Shown here piece after piece: positions 16,410-25,591 of a stretch of DNA of 38,427 bases. The notes under the pieces are model-generated. The model did not search any database, was not told the origin of the DNA, and saw only the letters and a program-made list of their open reading frames with translations. The stretch spans positions 1 to 38,427 of the forward strand of contig NZ_RPDI01000026.1 of assembly GCF_003917135.1 (NCBI RefSeq), given 5' to 3'. The stretch's first letter is position 1. Every line of letters starts with the position of its first letter. The stretch is from Leucobacter chromiireducens. Lineage in GTDB: Bacteria > Actinomycetota > Actinomycetes > Actinomycetales > Microbacteriaceae. The position numbers and the translations under genes are program-made.

Positions 16410-16919
16410 TTAGTTCTTGAATACTCGCTCGGTGATCGACTTCGAGCCGCGGCCCATCGCGATGAGGCCGGACTGCGCGATCTCCTTGATCCCGTACTGC
16501 TCGAGCACCTTCAGGAAGGCCTCGATCTTGCCGGAGTCACCCGTCACCTCGATCGTGAGCGCGTCGGGCACCACATCGACGACGCGCGCGCGGAACAGGC
16601 CAACGGCCTCCAGCACGTGCGAGCGATTCTGGTTGTCGGCGCGGACCTTGATGAGGACGTGCTCGCGCTGCACGGAGCTCGACTCGTCGAGCTCCACGAT
16701 CTTGATCACGTTGACGAGCTTGTTGAGCTGCTTCGTGACCTGCTCGAGCAGGGTCTCGTCTTCGTCGACCACCACGGTGATACGCGAGAGACCGCGCATC
16801 TCGGTGGGGCCGACCGCGAGTGACTCAATGTTGAAGCCACGGCGTGCGAACAGGCCGGCGACACGGGTCAGGAGGCCCGGCTTGTCCTCCACGAGGAGGC
16901 TGAGAACGTGACGGCTCAT
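16410..16919 (-). CDS. ilvN: Acetolactate synthase small (regulatory) subunit
   Basis: This 169-residue regulatory subunit begins with an ACT domain (LSLLVEDKPGLLTRVAGLF, GFNIESLAVGPTE) that binds valine in the family. A C-terminal ALS_ss domain follows (about 85-160, with DVVPDALTIEVTG). The start is ATG 16919, with GGGAG just before the ilvB stop, so only two bases separate the genes and translation is probably coupled. It activates IlvB and confers feedback inhibition. Confidence 0.97.
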   Translation of the reverse strand: MSRHVLSLLVEDKPGLLTRVAGLFARRGFNIESLAVGPTEMRGLSRITVVVDEDETLLEQVTKQLNKLVNVIKIVELDESSSVQREHVLIKVRADNQNRSHVLEAVGLFRARVVDVVPDALTIEVTGDSGKIEAFLKVLEQYGIKEIAQSGLIAMGRGSKSITERVFKN

Positions 16920-16921
16920 GG

Positions 16922-18721
16922 TTACTCTCCCTCCCACTCGGGGGCGTGATCAAGTGCGTACTGAATATCGCTGTTCGAGGTGCCCTGGCGGACCATGGGC
17001 CACACCATCGCGTCGGCGCTCACGACGAAGTCGATCACCACGGGGCGATCGTTCGTCTCGAGCGCGAGCCGGATGGCGTCGTCGACCTGATCCTCACGCT
17101 CCACGCGGATCGCGAGGCAGCCGTAGGCTTCGCCCAGCTTCACGAAGTCGGGGACCCGCTGCGATCCGTGCCCGGTGTTGAGCTCGGTGTTCGAGTAGCG
17201 GCCGTTGTAGATGAGGGTCTGCCACTGACGGACCATGCCGAGCGAGGAGTTGTTGATCACCGCGACCTTGATCGGGATGTTGTTCACCACGCAGGTGGCG
17301 AGCTCCTGGTTGGTCATCTGGAAGCAGCCGTCGCCGTCGATCGCCCAGACCACGCGGTCGGGCTCGGCCACCTTGGCGCCCATCGCCGCGGGCACCGAGT
17401 AGCCCATCGTGCCGGCGCCGCCCGAGTTCAGCCAGGCGTTCGGCCGCTCGTACTTGATGAACTGCGCAGCCCACATCTGGTGCTGGCCAACACCGGCGGC
17501 GTACACGCCCTCCGGGCCGGTCAGCTCGCCGATGCGCTGGATCACGTGCTGCGGCGACAGCAGCCCGTCGCTCGTCTCCTGGAAGCCGAGCGGGTACTTT
17601 GCCTGCAGCTCGTGCAGGCGCTCCCACCACGGCCCCATGTCGGCGAACGTCTGGCTCATCTTCGCGGAGGACACGGCGGCCGTGAGATCGGAGATGACCT
17701 CGGCTGCGTCGCCAACGATGGGCACGTCAGCGGCGCGGATCTTGCCGATCTCTGCCGGATCGATGTCCGCGTGGATCACCTTCGCTTCGGGGGCGAACAG
17801 CGCCGCCTTGCCCGTCACGCGGTCATCGAAGCGCGCGCCGAGGGTGATGAGCAGGTCGGCCTCCTGCAGCGCGAGCACCGCGGGCACCGTGCCGTGCATG
17901 CCGGGCATGCCGAGGTGCTGCGGGTGCGAGTCGGGGAACACCCCGCGCGCCATGAGCGTGGTCACGACGGGCGCGCCAACCAGCTCGGCGAGCTGCTTCA
18001 GCTCGGCCGACGCGCCGGCCCGGCCGACGCCGCCGCCGACGTAGAACACGGGGCGCTCCGCAGCGGCGATGAGATCGGCCGCCGCCTGGATCTGCTTGCT
18101 GTTGGCCTTCGTGATCGGGCGGTAACCGGCGAGATCGACCTGCGGGTCCCACTCGAAGTCGAGCAGCCCCTCCTGCGCGTCCTTCGTGATGTCGACGAGC
18201 ACGGGGCCGGGGCGGCCGGTCGACGCCAGGTGGTACGCGGCAGCGATCGCGCCGGGCACCTCATCGGCGCTCGTCACGAGGAACGAGTGCTTCGTGATCG
18301 GCATCGTGATGCCGACGATATCGGCCTCCTGGAAGGCGTCGGTTCCCATCAGGTGGGAGAACACCTGGCCGGTGATCGCGAGCAGCGGCACCGAGTCCAT
18401 GTACGCGTCCGCGATCGCGGTGACGAGGTTCGTCGCCCCGGGGCCCGAGGTCGCGATGCAGACGCCGACCTCGCCGCTCGCCGCCGCGTAGCCCTCGGCG
18501 GCGTGGCCGCCGCCCTGCTCGTGGCGGACGAGGATGTGGCGCAGCTTGTCTGCGTCCATGATCGTGTCGTAGAGCGGGAGGACGGCGCCGCCTGGCAGTC
18601 CGAAGATGTCCGTGACGCCCAGGGCCTCAAGGCTGCGGAGGACTGCCTGCGCGCCGGTCATCTGCTCTCCCCGGCCTGCGCCGGGCGTTGCTGGTGATGG
18701 AGCACTCGATTCCGAGGTCAT
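16922..18721 (-). CDS. ilvB: Acetolactate synthase large (catalytic) subunit
   Basis: This ThDP-dependent enzyme condenses pyruvate with pyruvate or 2-oxobutyrate. The 599-residue protein has the N-terminal pyrimidine-binding domain with the catalytic Glu ([14 protein letters not shown]), the central FAD-binding domain ([11 protein letters not shown]) and the C-terminal diphosphate-binding motif GDG...NN ([10 protein letters not shown] followed by [12 protein letters not shown]). The first 20 residues are a Ser/Pro/Ala extension; an alternative start is the second Met, in EQMTGAQAV. Upstream of the ATG only a weak AAAG is seen. The 91-bp gap from ilvD holds no clear leader peptide. Confidence 0.97.
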   Translation of the reverse strand: MTSESSAPSPATPGAGRGEQMTGAQAVLRSLEALGVTDIFGLPGGAVLPLYDTIMDADKLRHILVRHEQGGGHAAEGYAAASGEVGVCIATSGPGATNLVTAIADAYMDSVPLLAITGQVFSHLMGTDAFQEADIVGITMPITKHSFLVTSADEVPGAIAAAYHLASTGRPGPVLVDITKDAQEGLLDFEWDPQVDLAGYRPITKANSKQIQAAADLIAAAERPVFYVGGGVGRAGASAELKQLAELVGAPVVTTLMARGVFPDSHPQHLGMPGMHGTVPAVLALQEADLLITLGARFDDRVTGKAALFAPEAKVIHADIDPAEIGKIRAADVPIVGDAAEVISDLTAAVSSAKMSQTFADMGPWWERLHELQAKYPLGFQETSDGLLSPQHVIQRIGELTGPEGVYAAGVGQHQMWAAQFIKYERPNAWLNSGGAGTMGYSVPAAMGAKVAEPDRVVWAIDGDGCFQMTNQELATCVVNNIPIKVAVINNSSLGMVRQWQTLIYNGRYSNTELNTGHGSQRVPDFVKLGEAYGCLAIRVEREDQVDDAIRLALETNDRPVVIDFVVSADAMVWPMVRQGTSNSDIQYALDHAPEWEGE

Positions 18722-18812
18722 TGCTTGCTTTCATGATCGTTAAGGGTGAACGCAGTACACACGGGCGCGACGTATCCCGTCTTCCGTGGAAGCCGGGGCG
18801 CGTGGCCGCGGC

Positions 18813-20507
18813 CTAGCCGGTGACGGCGCCTTCGGAGGCGGAACGAACGAGCTTGGAGTACTTCGCAAGTACGCCGCGCGTGTATCGCGGGGGAAGCGGG
18901 GCCCAGGTGGCTCGGCGGGCCTCAAGCTCAGCGGGATCTACCAGCAGATCGAGCGTTCGTGCGGCGATATCGACCCGAATCAGGTCACCGTCGCGGACCA
19001 GGGCGATCGGACCACCGTCCGTCGCCTCTGGTGCAATGTGGCCGATGCACAGGCCGGTTGTGCCGCCTGAGAATCGTCCGTCCGTCAATAGTAGTACATC
19101 TTTTCCGAGCCCAGCGCCCTTGATGGCCGCGGTGATGGCGAGCATCTCGCGCATGCCGGGGCCGCCCTTCGGACCCTCGTAGCGAATCACCACGATGTCG
19201 CCTGCGCCGATCTTGCCCTCGGTGAGCGCGTCCATGGCGGCGCGCTCGCGCTCGAACACGCGCGCGGGCCCCTCGAACACCTCGGCGTCGAAGCCAGCGG
19301 TCTTCACCACGGCGCCCTCCGGCGCGAGCGAGCCATCGAGGATCGTGAGGCCGCCGGTGGCGTGGATCGGGTTGTCGAGCTGCCGGATCACCGTGCCGTC
19401 GAGCGGCTGCGGGTTCAGCTCGGCAAGGTTCTCGGCGACGGTCTTGCCCGTGACGGTGAGCGCGTCACCGTGCAGCAGCCCGGCGTCGAGCAGCGCCTGC
19501 ATCACCACGGGCATGCCGCCGACGCGGTCGAAGTCCTGCGCGACGAACTGTCCGAACGGCTTGACGTCGGCGAGGTGCGGCGACTTCTGCCCGATGCGCG
19601 TGAAGTCGTCGAGCGTGAGCTCCACCTCGGCTTCGCGCGCGATGGCGAGCAGGTGCAGCACGGCGTTCGTCGATCCGCCGAGCACCATCGCAACGGTGAT
19701 CGCGTTCTCGAACGCCTTCTTCGTGAGGATGTCGCGCGTGGTGATGCCCTGGCGGAGCATGTTCACGACGGCCTCGCCCGAGCGGTGCGCGTAGTAATCG
19801 CGGCGACGGTCGGCCGAGGGCGGCGCGGCCGAGCCGGGCAGGCTCATCCCGAGCGCCTCAGCGACGCAGGCCATCGTGTTGGCGGTGTACATGCCGCCAC
19901 ACGCGCCCTCGCCCGGCGCGATCGCGCACTCGATGCGCTTGAGGTCCTCCTCGGACATGGTGCCGGCCTTGCACGCGCCGACCGCCTCGAAGGAGTCGAT
20001 GATCGTCACGGTCTTCTCCGTGCCGTCGGAGAGCTTCACCCAGCCTGGCGCGATCGACCCGGCGTACAGGAACACGCTCGCGAGGTCGAGGCGCGCCGCG
20101 GCCATCAGCATGCCGGGCAGCGACTTGTCGCAGCCGGCCAGCACCACGGTGCCGTCGAGGCGCTCGGCCATGACCACGGTCTCCACCGAGTCGGCGATGA
20201 CCTCGCGCGAGACGAGCGAGAAGTGCATGCCCTCGTGGCCCATCGAGATGCCGTCGGAGACGGAGATCGTGCCGAACTGGAGCGGGTAGCCGCCGCCGGC
20301 GTGCACGCCCTCCTTCGCGCCCTGCGCGAGGCGGTCGAGCGACAGGTTGCACGGCGTGATCTCGTTCCAGGAGGACGCGATCCCGATCTGCGGCTTGTCC
20401 CAGTCTTCATCGCCCATGCCAACCGCACGGAGCATGCCACGGCTCGTGGTTGCTTCGATGCCATCTGTGACGTCGCGACTCCGAGGCTTCATGTCAATCT
20501 CTGCCAT
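18813..20507 (-). CDS. ilvD: Dihydroxy-acid dehydratase
   Basis: This iron-sulfur enzyme dehydrates dihydroxy acids to the keto acids of valine and isoleucine. The 564-residue protein keeps the three conserved cysteines expected to hold the cluster: Cys53 (TPCNLSLD), Cys126 (AGCDKSLPG) and Cys203 ([10 protein letters not shown]). The C-terminal end ([19 protein letters not shown]) carries the conserved Ser/Gly active-site loop. At the start ATG 20507 there is no ribosome site; TAGACT (20514-20519) is six bases upstream, suggesting a leaderless mRNA and marking the likely promoter of the whole ilvDBNC unit. A second Met five codons on is a possible alternative. Confidence 0.97.
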   Translation of the reverse strand: MAEIDMKPRSRDVTDGIEATTSRGMLRAVGMGDEDWDKPQIGIASSWNEITPCNLSLDRLAQGAKEGVHAGGGYPLQFGTISVSDGISMGHEGMHFSLVSREVIADSVETVVMAERLDGTVVLAGCDKSLPGMLMAAARLDLASVFLYAGSIAPGWVKLSDGTEKTVTIIDSFEAVGACKAGTMSEEDLKRIECAIAPGEGACGGMYTANTMACVAEALGMSLPGSAAPPSADRRRDYYAHRSGEAVVNMLRQGITTRDILTKKAFENAITVAMVLGGSTNAVLHLLAIAREAEVELTLDDFTRIGQKSPHLADVKPFGQFVAQDFDRVGGMPVVMQALLDAGLLHGDALTVTGKTVAENLAELNPQPLDGTVIRQLDNPIHATGGLTILDGSLAPEGAVVKTAGFDAEVFEGPARVFERERAAMDALTEGKIGAGDIVVIRYEGPKGGPGMREMLAITAAIKGAGLGKDVLLLTDGRFSGGTTGLCIGHIAPEATDGGPIALVRDGDLIRVDIAARTLDLLVDPAELEARRATWAPLPPRYTRGVLAKYSKLVRSASEGAVTG

Positions 20508-20562
20508 GCGCCAAGTCTATGCCCTCCCCCATGCCGCGGCGGAGCCGGAGTGCGCGGCAGAA

Positions 20563-20606
20563 ACACGAAACGCGCCGCCGGCCTCAGCCGACGGCGCGTT
20601 TCGTGT
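20563..20606 (-). terminator. Terminator of the 80-residue membrane protein gene
   Basis: Arms 20563-20582 and 20587-20606 form a 20-bp stem (one G-U pair in the leftward RNA) with loop CTCA. It lies 9 bp past the stop of the leftward gene and upstream of ilvD. A short U-run is present at the stem base. Confidence 0.88.
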
Positions 20607-20614
20607 GTGCGCTG

Positions 20615-20857
20615 CTACTTGCCGATGGCCGGCAGCACCGCGAACGGCAGTGCGAAACCGATCGCGGATGAGAGCAGGCCGCCGAAGAACATCCACAGCT
20701 CGGTCGTGGCGCCGAGCGTCGGGTTGAAGCCGTAGCTCATGAGCACGAAGCCGCCGAAGGCGAGCACAATCGACAGCACGAAGAAGACCGCCGTCACCGC
20801 GCTCACCCCACCGCGCGAGCTCTCCTCGAACAGTGCCTCGTTGTCCTGCGACGCCAT
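20615..20857 (-). CDS. Small two-segment membrane protein, unknown function
   Basis: This 80-residue protein has a short polar N-terminus (MASQDNEALFEESSRGG), then two hydrophobic segments at about 18-42 (VSAVTAVFFVLSIVLAFGGFV) and 56-78 (MFFGGLLSSAIGFALPFAV). The start is ATG 20857, where TGGAG lies at workable spacing; an in-frame ATG five codons upstream overlaps that ribosome site. Not recognised. It is divergent from the small gene at 21012 and has its own strong terminator. Confidence 0.72.
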   Translation of the reverse strand: MASQDNEALFEESSRGGVSAVTAVFFVLSIVLAFGGFVLMSYGFNPTLGATTELWMFFGGLLSSAIGFALPFAVLPAIGK

Positions 20858-21011
20858 AGCGATCCACTCCATTTCACTGCCATCACCGCGGGGTTTCCGC
20901 GAAAGTCTGCTCCGCACGGCGGAGTCCACCCGCAAGGATACCCCACTCGTCACACCCCGTGCTCGCCGCGCCGAGTAGGCTGATCCGCACAGCCAACGAA
21001 ATGGAGGACGC

Positions 21012-21209
21012 GTGTCGATTGGAAAGTACCTCACGAATCCTGGCGTGCTGGGGGCTGCGGTTGGCGCAGTGAGCACCGCGCGCCGCACCGGGAGCATGCC
21101 GCGCGACTGGCGCCGCTTCGTCGTCTGGGGCGTTTGGCTCGCAACACTCGCCCTCGCGGTCGGCAGCGTCGCCATGCGCGACAAGGATCGCGAGTTCGAC
21201 GGACGCTAG
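21012..21209 (+). CDS. Very small single-span membrane protein, unknown function
   Basis: This 65-residue protein has a basic N-terminal half (YLTNPGVLGAAVGAVSTARR, then MPRDWRR), one hydrophobic segment (about 35-54, FVVWGVWLATLALAVGSVAM) and a charged end. The start is GTG 21012, four bases after GGAGG, which makes it credible as a real gene despite its size. TAGGCT at 20976-20981 may be its -10. It precedes nhaA by 111 bp; nhaA has its own candidate -10, so they may be separate units. Confidence 0.6.
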   Translation: MSIGKYLTNPGVLGAAVGAVSTARRTGSMPRDWRRFVVWGVWLATLALAVGSVAMRDKDREFDGR

Positions 21210-21248
21210 GCCACCGCGCCGGGGTCTCCCGCACCGGCGGCGGCACGC

Positions 21249-21254
21249 TACACT
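21249..21254 (+). promoter_or_regulatory. Candidate -10 box for nhaA
   Basis: TACACT fits the actinobacterial -10 and would start transcription near 21261, 60 nt before the nhaA ATG. No convincing -35 is seen. Confidence 0.4.
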
Positions 21255-21320
21255 GGCTTGCGGTGCGTCGGGAAGTCTGGTCGACAGTGTCCATTGACCG
21301 CGCCCGAACAAAGGCCAACG

Positions 21321-22595
21321 ATGACCCCAAGCACCAAGTCTTCCATCCCCGGCGCCGAGCGCCCGCGTCGCAGGCGCATCCTCTCCCTCGTCAGTAAGCG
21401 CGAGGCCGCGCGCGTCAGCCGACTCCTCCGCGCCGAGGTGGTCGGCGGCGTCATCGTGATGATCGCGGCGCTCCTCGGCTTCCTCGCCGCGAACAGCCCG
21501 TTCGCCGACGCGTACTTCGGCCTGCGCGAGGCGAAGATCGGCCCCGAGTCGCTCGGCCTCAACATCTCCGTCGGCCACTGGGCCTCGGACGGACTCCTCG
21601 CAATCTTCTTCTTCATGGTGGGCCTCGAGCTGAAGCGCGAGTTCGTATCCGGTGCGCTGAGCAAGTTCTCGACGGCGATCGTCCCGGTCGCCGCGGCCTT
21701 CGGCGGCGTCGCGGTGCCGGCGCTGCTCTACGTCGCGTTCACCGCTGGCACCCCGGCCGCGCACGGCTGGGCGATCCCCACGGCGACGGACATCGCGTTC
21801 GCGGTCGCGGTGCTCGGGCTCGTCGCGCCGCGCATCCCGCCGGCGCTGCGCATGTTCCTCCTCACGCTCGCCGTGGTCGACGACCTGATCGCGATCACGA
21901 TCATCGCCGTGTTCTACACCGAGAGCATCCAGCTGCTCCCCCTCGCCCTGTCGGTGATCCCGCTCGGCCTGTACTGGTTCATCTCGCGGAAGTACGCCGC
22001 GCAGCTCGCCCGCTCCCCCTGGGGCCCCTGGCTCATCCTGCTGCCCATCGGCATCACGGCGTGGGCCCTCTTCCACGCCTCGGGCATCCACGCGACCATT
22101 GCCGGCGTCGTGCTCGCCTTCCTCGTCCCCGTCTCCGGGCGCGACGGCACGCAGCTCGCCGAGACGTTCGAGCACCGATTCCGCCCCCTCTCGACCGGGA
22201 TCGCGGTGCCCGTGTTCGCGTTCTTCGCCGCGGGCGTCGCGGTCGGCGGCGCGTCACGCTTCCCGCTCGACCCCATCGCGCTCGGCATCATGGTGGGGCT
22301 CGTGGTCGGCAAGCCCGTCGGCATCTCCCTCGTCACGTGGCTCCTCACGCGCTTCACCCAGGCAGAGCTGGATCCCGCCGTGCGCTGGCGCGAGCTGATC
22401 GGCGTCGCCGCGCTGGCCGGCGTCGGCTTCACGGTCTCGCTCCTCGTCACCGAGCTGAGCTTCTCGGATCCCGGCGACGCCGATACGGCGAGGCTCGCGG
22501 TGATGGTGGGCTCGGTGATCGCGGTTGCGGTGGCCGCCGCGCTGCTCGTGCGGCGGGCGCGACCGCGGGCGGTGTCCGAGCGGGCAGCCGAGTAA
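21321..22595 (+). CDS. nhaA: NhaA-type Na+/H+ antiporter
   Basis: This 424-residue inner-membrane antiporter exports Na+ (or Li+) in exchange for protons, supporting pH and salt homeostasis. Family signatures are LLAIFFFMVGLELKREF (92-108), TATDIAFAVAVLGL with Asp157, and the paired aspartates Asp187-Asp188 in LAVVDDLIAI, which bind the ions. About twelve hydrophobic segments can be counted. ATG 21321 is chosen because AAAGG lies seven bases upstream; the frame stays open back to 21258 without similarity. The N-terminal 30 residues are basic and cytoplasmic, the C-terminus Arg-rich. Confidence 0.95.
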   Translation: MTPSTKSSIPGAERPRRRRILSLVSKREAARVSRLLRAEVVGGVIVMIAALLGFLAANSPFADAYFGLREAKIGPESLGLNISVGHWASDGLLAIFFFMVGLELKREFVSGALSKFSTAIVPVAAAFGGVAVPALLYVAFTAGTPAAHGWAIPTATDIAFAVAVLGLVAPRIPPALRMFLLTLAVVDDLIAITIIAVFYTESIQLLPLALSVIPLGLYWFISRKYAAQLARSPWGPWLILLPIGITAWALFHASGIHATIAGVVLAFLVPVSGRDGTQLAETFEHRFRPLSTGIAVPVFAFFAAGVAVGGASRFPLDPIALGIMVGLVVGKPVGISLVTWLLTRFTQAELDPAVRWRELIGVAALAGVGFTVSLLVTELSFSDPGDADTARLAVMVGSVIAVAVAAALLVRRARPRAVSERAAE

Positions 22596-22652
22596 ACACC
22601 TGGCGTCTGCCCGGTGACACGACCGCGACGCGCGCGGGATTCCCACGCGAAT

Positions 22653-22682
22653 TTGAACGCGGCGTCGCGGTCGTGGTAGAGT
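22653..22682 (+). promoter_or_regulatory. Promoter of tRNA-Lys
   Basis: TTGAAC (22653-22658), an 18-bp spacer and TAGAGT (22677-22682) predict a start near 22689, 40 nt before the tRNA. Confidence 0.7.
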
Positions 22683-22728
22683 TTCACCCGTTGCAAATGA
22701 GCCAAACAGTTCAGATTGCGGCGAAAAT

Positions 22729-22801
<73 letters not shown>

Positions 22802-22806
22802 CGGCA

Positions 22807-22839
22807 AGCCCCGAGATCATCACGATCTCGGGGCTTTTT
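22807..22839 (+). terminator. Rho-independent terminator of tRNA-Lys
   Basis: A perfect 12-bp stem (22807-22818 and 22824-22835) with loop ATCAC is followed by T residues to 22839. Confidence 0.95.
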
Positions 22840-22914
22840 CGTGCCTGCGTGCGGTGCGCGGCGCTCGCTCACCCCGCGCACGACCCCCATTCGGGCCACA
22901 TTGTGCGCGGAAGC

Positions 22915-22944
22915 TTGGTTCGCGCGCGAGCGGCTTCGTATCGT
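22915..22944 (+). promoter_or_regulatory. Predicted promoter upstream of hisN
   Basis: TTGGTT (22915-22920), 18 bp, then TATCGT (22939-22944) predict a start near 22951, exactly at the base of the hairpin 22951-22996. A second -10-like TATCGT at 23052-23057, followed by the same GGC, may start a shorter transcript near 23064. Confidence 0.5.
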
Positions 22945-22950
22945 GGCAGC

Positions 22951-22996
22951 GAGCCCCCACCGGATCCCCTCATCACCCGATGACTGGTGGGGGCTC
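22951..22996 (+). ncRNA. Stable two-tier hairpin in the hisN leader (possible regulatory RNA element)
   Basis: Outer arms GAGCCCCCACC (22951-22961) and GGTGGGGGCTC (22986-22996) pair perfectly over 11 bp. Inside, TCATC/GATGA (22970-22983) forms a second stem with loop ACCC. A further small hairpin, CCGGTT-GCAG-AACCGG, lies at 23075-23090. These are the only structures I see in the 333-bp gene-free stretch 22840-23173. No known riboswitch class is recognised and no U-tract follows. Confidence 0.45.
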
Positions 22997-23173
22997 ATAC
23001 GTTGACCGCCGTCGTCGCCTGAGCGCCCCGAGGCGCCGCCCGGGACTCTGCTATCGTGGCGATGGATCAGGGATCCGGTTGCAGAACCGGGACGCCGCAT
23101 ACGTAGCGCCCCGCTGCCGGCCGCAGTCGTCCCCGCTTCCGCACGGTTCGCACGCAGCTACTGAAAGCGTCAG

Positions 23174-24016
23174 ATGACAGCCACACTTCCCCAGCGCTCC
23201 GCAGACCTCGCGTTCGCGCTCGAGCTCGCCGACCTCGCGGACGCGATCTCCCTCCCCCGGTTTCGCGCCGCCGACCTCACGATCGAGACGAAGCCCGACC
23301 GCACGTTCGTGACCGACGCCGATCAGGCCGTCGAGCGCGCACTGCGCGAGCGGATCGAGCAGGCCCTGCCAGAGGACAGCTTCCTCGGCGAGGAATCGGG
23401 ATCGGCGGAGCGCGGATCGCGGCGCTGGATCATCGACCCGATCGACGGCACCTCCAACTTCCTGCGCGGTGTGCCCAACTGGGCGACGCTCATCGCGCTG
23501 GAGGTCGACGGCGAGCCGACGGTTGGCGTGGTCTCCGCGCCGGCGTTTGGCGCGCGGTGGTGGGCCGAGACCGGCACCGGCGCCTGGGGGCAGCAGGCCG
23601 GCGAGGCGGCGCGGCAGCTGCGCGTGTCCGGCGTGCGCGACCTTGAGCACGCGTCGCTCAGCTTCCAGAGCATCGAGCAGTGGGACCTCGCCGGCTACCT
23701 GCGGCCGCTCATCGAGCTGAGCCGAGCCGTGTGGCGCGATCGCGCGTACGGCGACATGTGGTCGTACATGCTGCTCGCCGAGGGCCTCGTCGACATCGTC
23801 GCCGAGTTCGACGTGAAGCCGTACGATCTCGCGGCGCTCGTGCCGATCGTGCGCGAGGCCGGCGGGCGCTTCACCGACATCGACGGCGCCGAGAGTGCGT
23901 GGAATGGGAGCTCGCTCGCGACGAACGGCGCCCTGCACGACGCCGTGGTCGAGTTCGTTTCGGCCGCGCGCGGCAAGGCGGCTGAGCCCATCGGCACCGC
24001 GGAGTCCGCGCGATGA
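23174..24016 (+). CDS. hisN: Histidinol-phosphatase, inositol monophosphatase family
   Basis: This Mg2+-dependent phosphatase of 280 residues shows the metal-site motifs GEESG (72-76) and IIDPIDGTSNF (DPIDGT 88-93), and the C-terminal AYGDMWSYMLLAEGLVDI segment with the conserved Asp. The sequence fits the actinobacterial HisN branch that dephosphorylates histidinol phosphate, rather than inositol or fructose-bisphosphate enzymes; the C-terminal DVKPYDLAALVPIVREAGG is typical. Only a weak GAAAG precedes the ATG, and the predicted 5' leader is long and structured. The stop overlaps the next gene by ATGA, so the DUF3054 protein is co-translated. No other his genes are nearby. Confidence 0.9.
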   Translation: MTATLPQRSADLAFALELADLADAISLPRFRAADLTIETKPDRTFVTDADQAVERALRERIEQALPEDSFLGEESGSAERGSRRWIIDPIDGTSNFLRGVPNWATLIALEVDGEPTVGVVSAPAFGARWWAETGTGAWGQQAGEAARQLRVSGVRDLEHASLSFQSIEQWDLAGYLRPLIELSRAVWRDRAYGDMWSYMLLAEGLVDIVAEFDVKPYDLAALVPIVREAGGRFTDIDGAESAWNGSSLATNGALHDAVVEFVSAARGKAAEPIGTAESAR

Positions 24017-24429
24017 GCGCGGGTGCAGCTCCCCTGGCCACCCGCTCGGCGGCGCGCACCGCGCTGCGCGCGCTCCCCGCACTGCTCCTCGATGTCGCGC
24101 TCGTGCTGCTCTTCGCGGGACTCGGCCGCGGCAGCCACGCGCGCGAGGCCACGCTGCTCGGACTCTTCGAGACGGCCTGGCCGTTCCTCGCCGCGCTCGC
24201 GCTGAGCTGGATCCTGTGCGGCGCCGCGCGCCGCCCGACCGCGCTGCTGGGCACCGGCCTGCCAGTGTGGCTCGGCACCGTCGCGCTCGGAATGCTGCTG
24301 CGCTGGCTCACGGGCGGCGGCGTCGCGCTCGCCTTCGTGATCGTCACGCTGCTCACCCTTGGCGCGCTGCTCCTGGGCTGGCGCCTCATCGCGGTGCTGA
24401 TCATGCGCGTGCGCCGCAGGGCAGCTTAG
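24013..24429 (+). CDS. DUF3054 family membrane protein
   Basis: This 138-residue membrane protein has about four hydrophobic segments (about 20-36, 50-66, 78-96 and 102-125). The pattern GLGRGSHAREATLLGLFETAWPFLAAL, read as its two parts GRGSHARE and TAWPFLAAL, and GMLLRWLTGGG are hallmarks of DUF3054. The family has no established function. The ATG overlaps the hisN stop (ATGA), so expression is coupled to hisN. It converges with gap across 44 bp without an evident terminator. Confidence 0.85.
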   Translation: MSAGAAPLATRSAARTALRALPALLLDVALVLLFAGLGRGSHAREATLLGLFETAWPFLAALALSWILCGAARRPTALLGTGLPVWLGTVALGMLLRWLTGGGVALAFVIVTLLTLGALLLGWRLIAVLIMRVRRRAA

Positions 24430-24473
24430 GCCTCACTCCCCCGCGGCGCACGCCGTCTCTGCGCTCCCCTGCG

Positions 24474-25478
24474 TTACTCGGCGGCGAGCATCTCGAGCGC
24501 CGCGACCGCGCGGTTCGAGAACCCCATCTCGTTGTCGTACCAGGCGACGACGCTGACGTTGCGGCCGTGCACGCGCGTGAGCGCGGAGTCGAAGATCGAC
24601 GGGTGCGGGTTGCCGACGATGTCGGTGGACACGAGCGGTTCCTCGGAGTACTCGAGCACGCCGGCGAGCGGCCCGGTCTCTGCCGCGGCGCGGTACGCGG
24701 CGAGCACCTCGTCCTCGGTCACCTCGCGCGCGAGGGTGGCGTGCAGCTCAACGATCGAGCCGACGGGCACGGGCACGCGGATCGCGCTCCCGGTGAGCTT
24801 GCCGTCGAGCTGCGGGAGCACGAGGCCGATCGCCTTCGCGGCTCCCGTCGACGTCGGAATGATGTTGAGCGCCGCGGCGCGCGCGCGGCGCAGATCGCTG
24901 TGCGGGGCATCGGCGAGGCGCTGATCCTGCGTGTACGCGTGCACCGTGGTCATCGCGCCGTACTCGATGGGCGCCAGCGCATCGAGCACCTGCGCGAGCG
25001 GCGCGAGCGCGTTCGTGGTGCACGACGCGTTCGACACGATGACGTGCTGCGCGGGATCGTAGCGTTCGTCGTTGACGCCCACCACGATGGTGAGGTCGGC
25101 TCCCGTTGATGGCGCGCTCACGAGCACGCGCTTCGCGCCGGCGTCGAGGTGCTGGCGCGCGGCGTCCGCATCGGTGAAGATCCCGGTCGACTCGAGCACC
25201 ACGTCGACGCCCAGCTCGCCCCACGGCAGTTCGGCCGGGTTGCGCTCGGCGAGGATCCGGATCCTGCGCTCGCCGACGACGAGTTCCGAGCCCTCGACCG
25301 AGACCGGCACCGGCAGCGCGCCGTACACGCTGTCGCGCGCGAGCAGGTGAGCCAGGGTCGCGATGTCGCCGAGATCGTTGATCGCGACGATCTCCAGATC
25401 GCTGCCCTGCGCCAGCGCGGCGCGCAGCACGCCTCGCCCGATCCGCCCGAAGCCGTTGGTTGCCACCCGACCGGTCAT
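24474..25478 (-). CDS. gap: Glyceraldehyde-3-phosphate dehydrogenase (type I)
   Basis: This 334-residue enzyme has the N-terminal Rossmann motif NGFGRIGRG (8-16), AINDLGD at the cofactor-binding position, the catalytic SNASCTTNALAPL with Cys153, the basic catalytic His in TVHAYTQDQRL, and the C-terminal WYDNEMGFSNR. It oxidises glyceraldehyde-3-phosphate in glycolysis or runs in reverse. I chose ATG 25478 because AAAGGA is eight bases upstream and the Rossmann fold begins there. It is not in a gap-pgk-tpi operon; instead it follows a GlxA-type regulator gene. It may therefore be a second or specialised GAPDH; erythrose-4-phosphate specificity cannot be excluded. Confidence 0.93.
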   Translation of the reverse strand: MTGRVATNGFGRIGRGVLRAALAQGSDLEIVAINDLGDIATLAHLLARDSVYGALPVPVSVEGSELVVGERRIRILAERNPAELPWGELGVDVVLESTGIFTDADAARQHLDAGAKRVLVSAPSTGADLTIVVGVNDERYDPAQHVIVSNASCTTNALAPLAQVLDALAPIEYGAMTTVHAYTQDQRLADAPHSDLRRARAAALNIIPTSTGAAKAIGLVLPQLDGKLTGSAIRVPVPVGSIVELHATLAREVTEDEVLAAYRAAAETGPLAGVLEYSEEPLVSTDIVGNPHPSIFDSALTRVHGRNVSVVAWYDNEMGFSNRAVAALEMLAAE

Positions 25479-25563
25479 GTACCCCATCCTTTGTGCCATG
25501 CGTGTGCCCCGCACGATGCGGAGCGTGTGCTTTCAGCTTGGCGAACGGGAGCGGCCGAAACCA

Positions 25564-25579
25564 GTGGCACGCTTGCCAC
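25564..25579. promoter_or_regulatory. Inverted repeat between the GlxA-type regulator and gap
   Basis: GTGGCA (25564-25569) and TGCCAC (25574-25579) flank CGCT. TGGC-type half-sites are typical of AraC/AdpA-like regulators, so this may be the site of the neighbouring regulator upstream of gap. Confidence 0.4.
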
Positions 25580-25591
25580 AGTTCGCGCGGA

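Noticed and set aside
18722-18812. Possible attenuator leader peptide before ilvB
   Set aside because: The 91-bp gap has no start codon followed by a run of Val, Leu or Ile codons and no alternative hairpins with a U-tract. The overlapping 61-codon frame is a shadow of ilvD.
22968-22976. His-His codons (CATCAC) in the hisN leader as a his attenuator
   Set aside because: There is no start codon in that frame, only two histidine codons, and the structure has no terminator. The bases are simply part of the inner stem.
23002-23007. TTGACC as a -35 element for hisN
   Set aside because: No TANNNT hexamer lies 16-19 bp downstream; the nearest -10-like TATCGT is 44 bp away.
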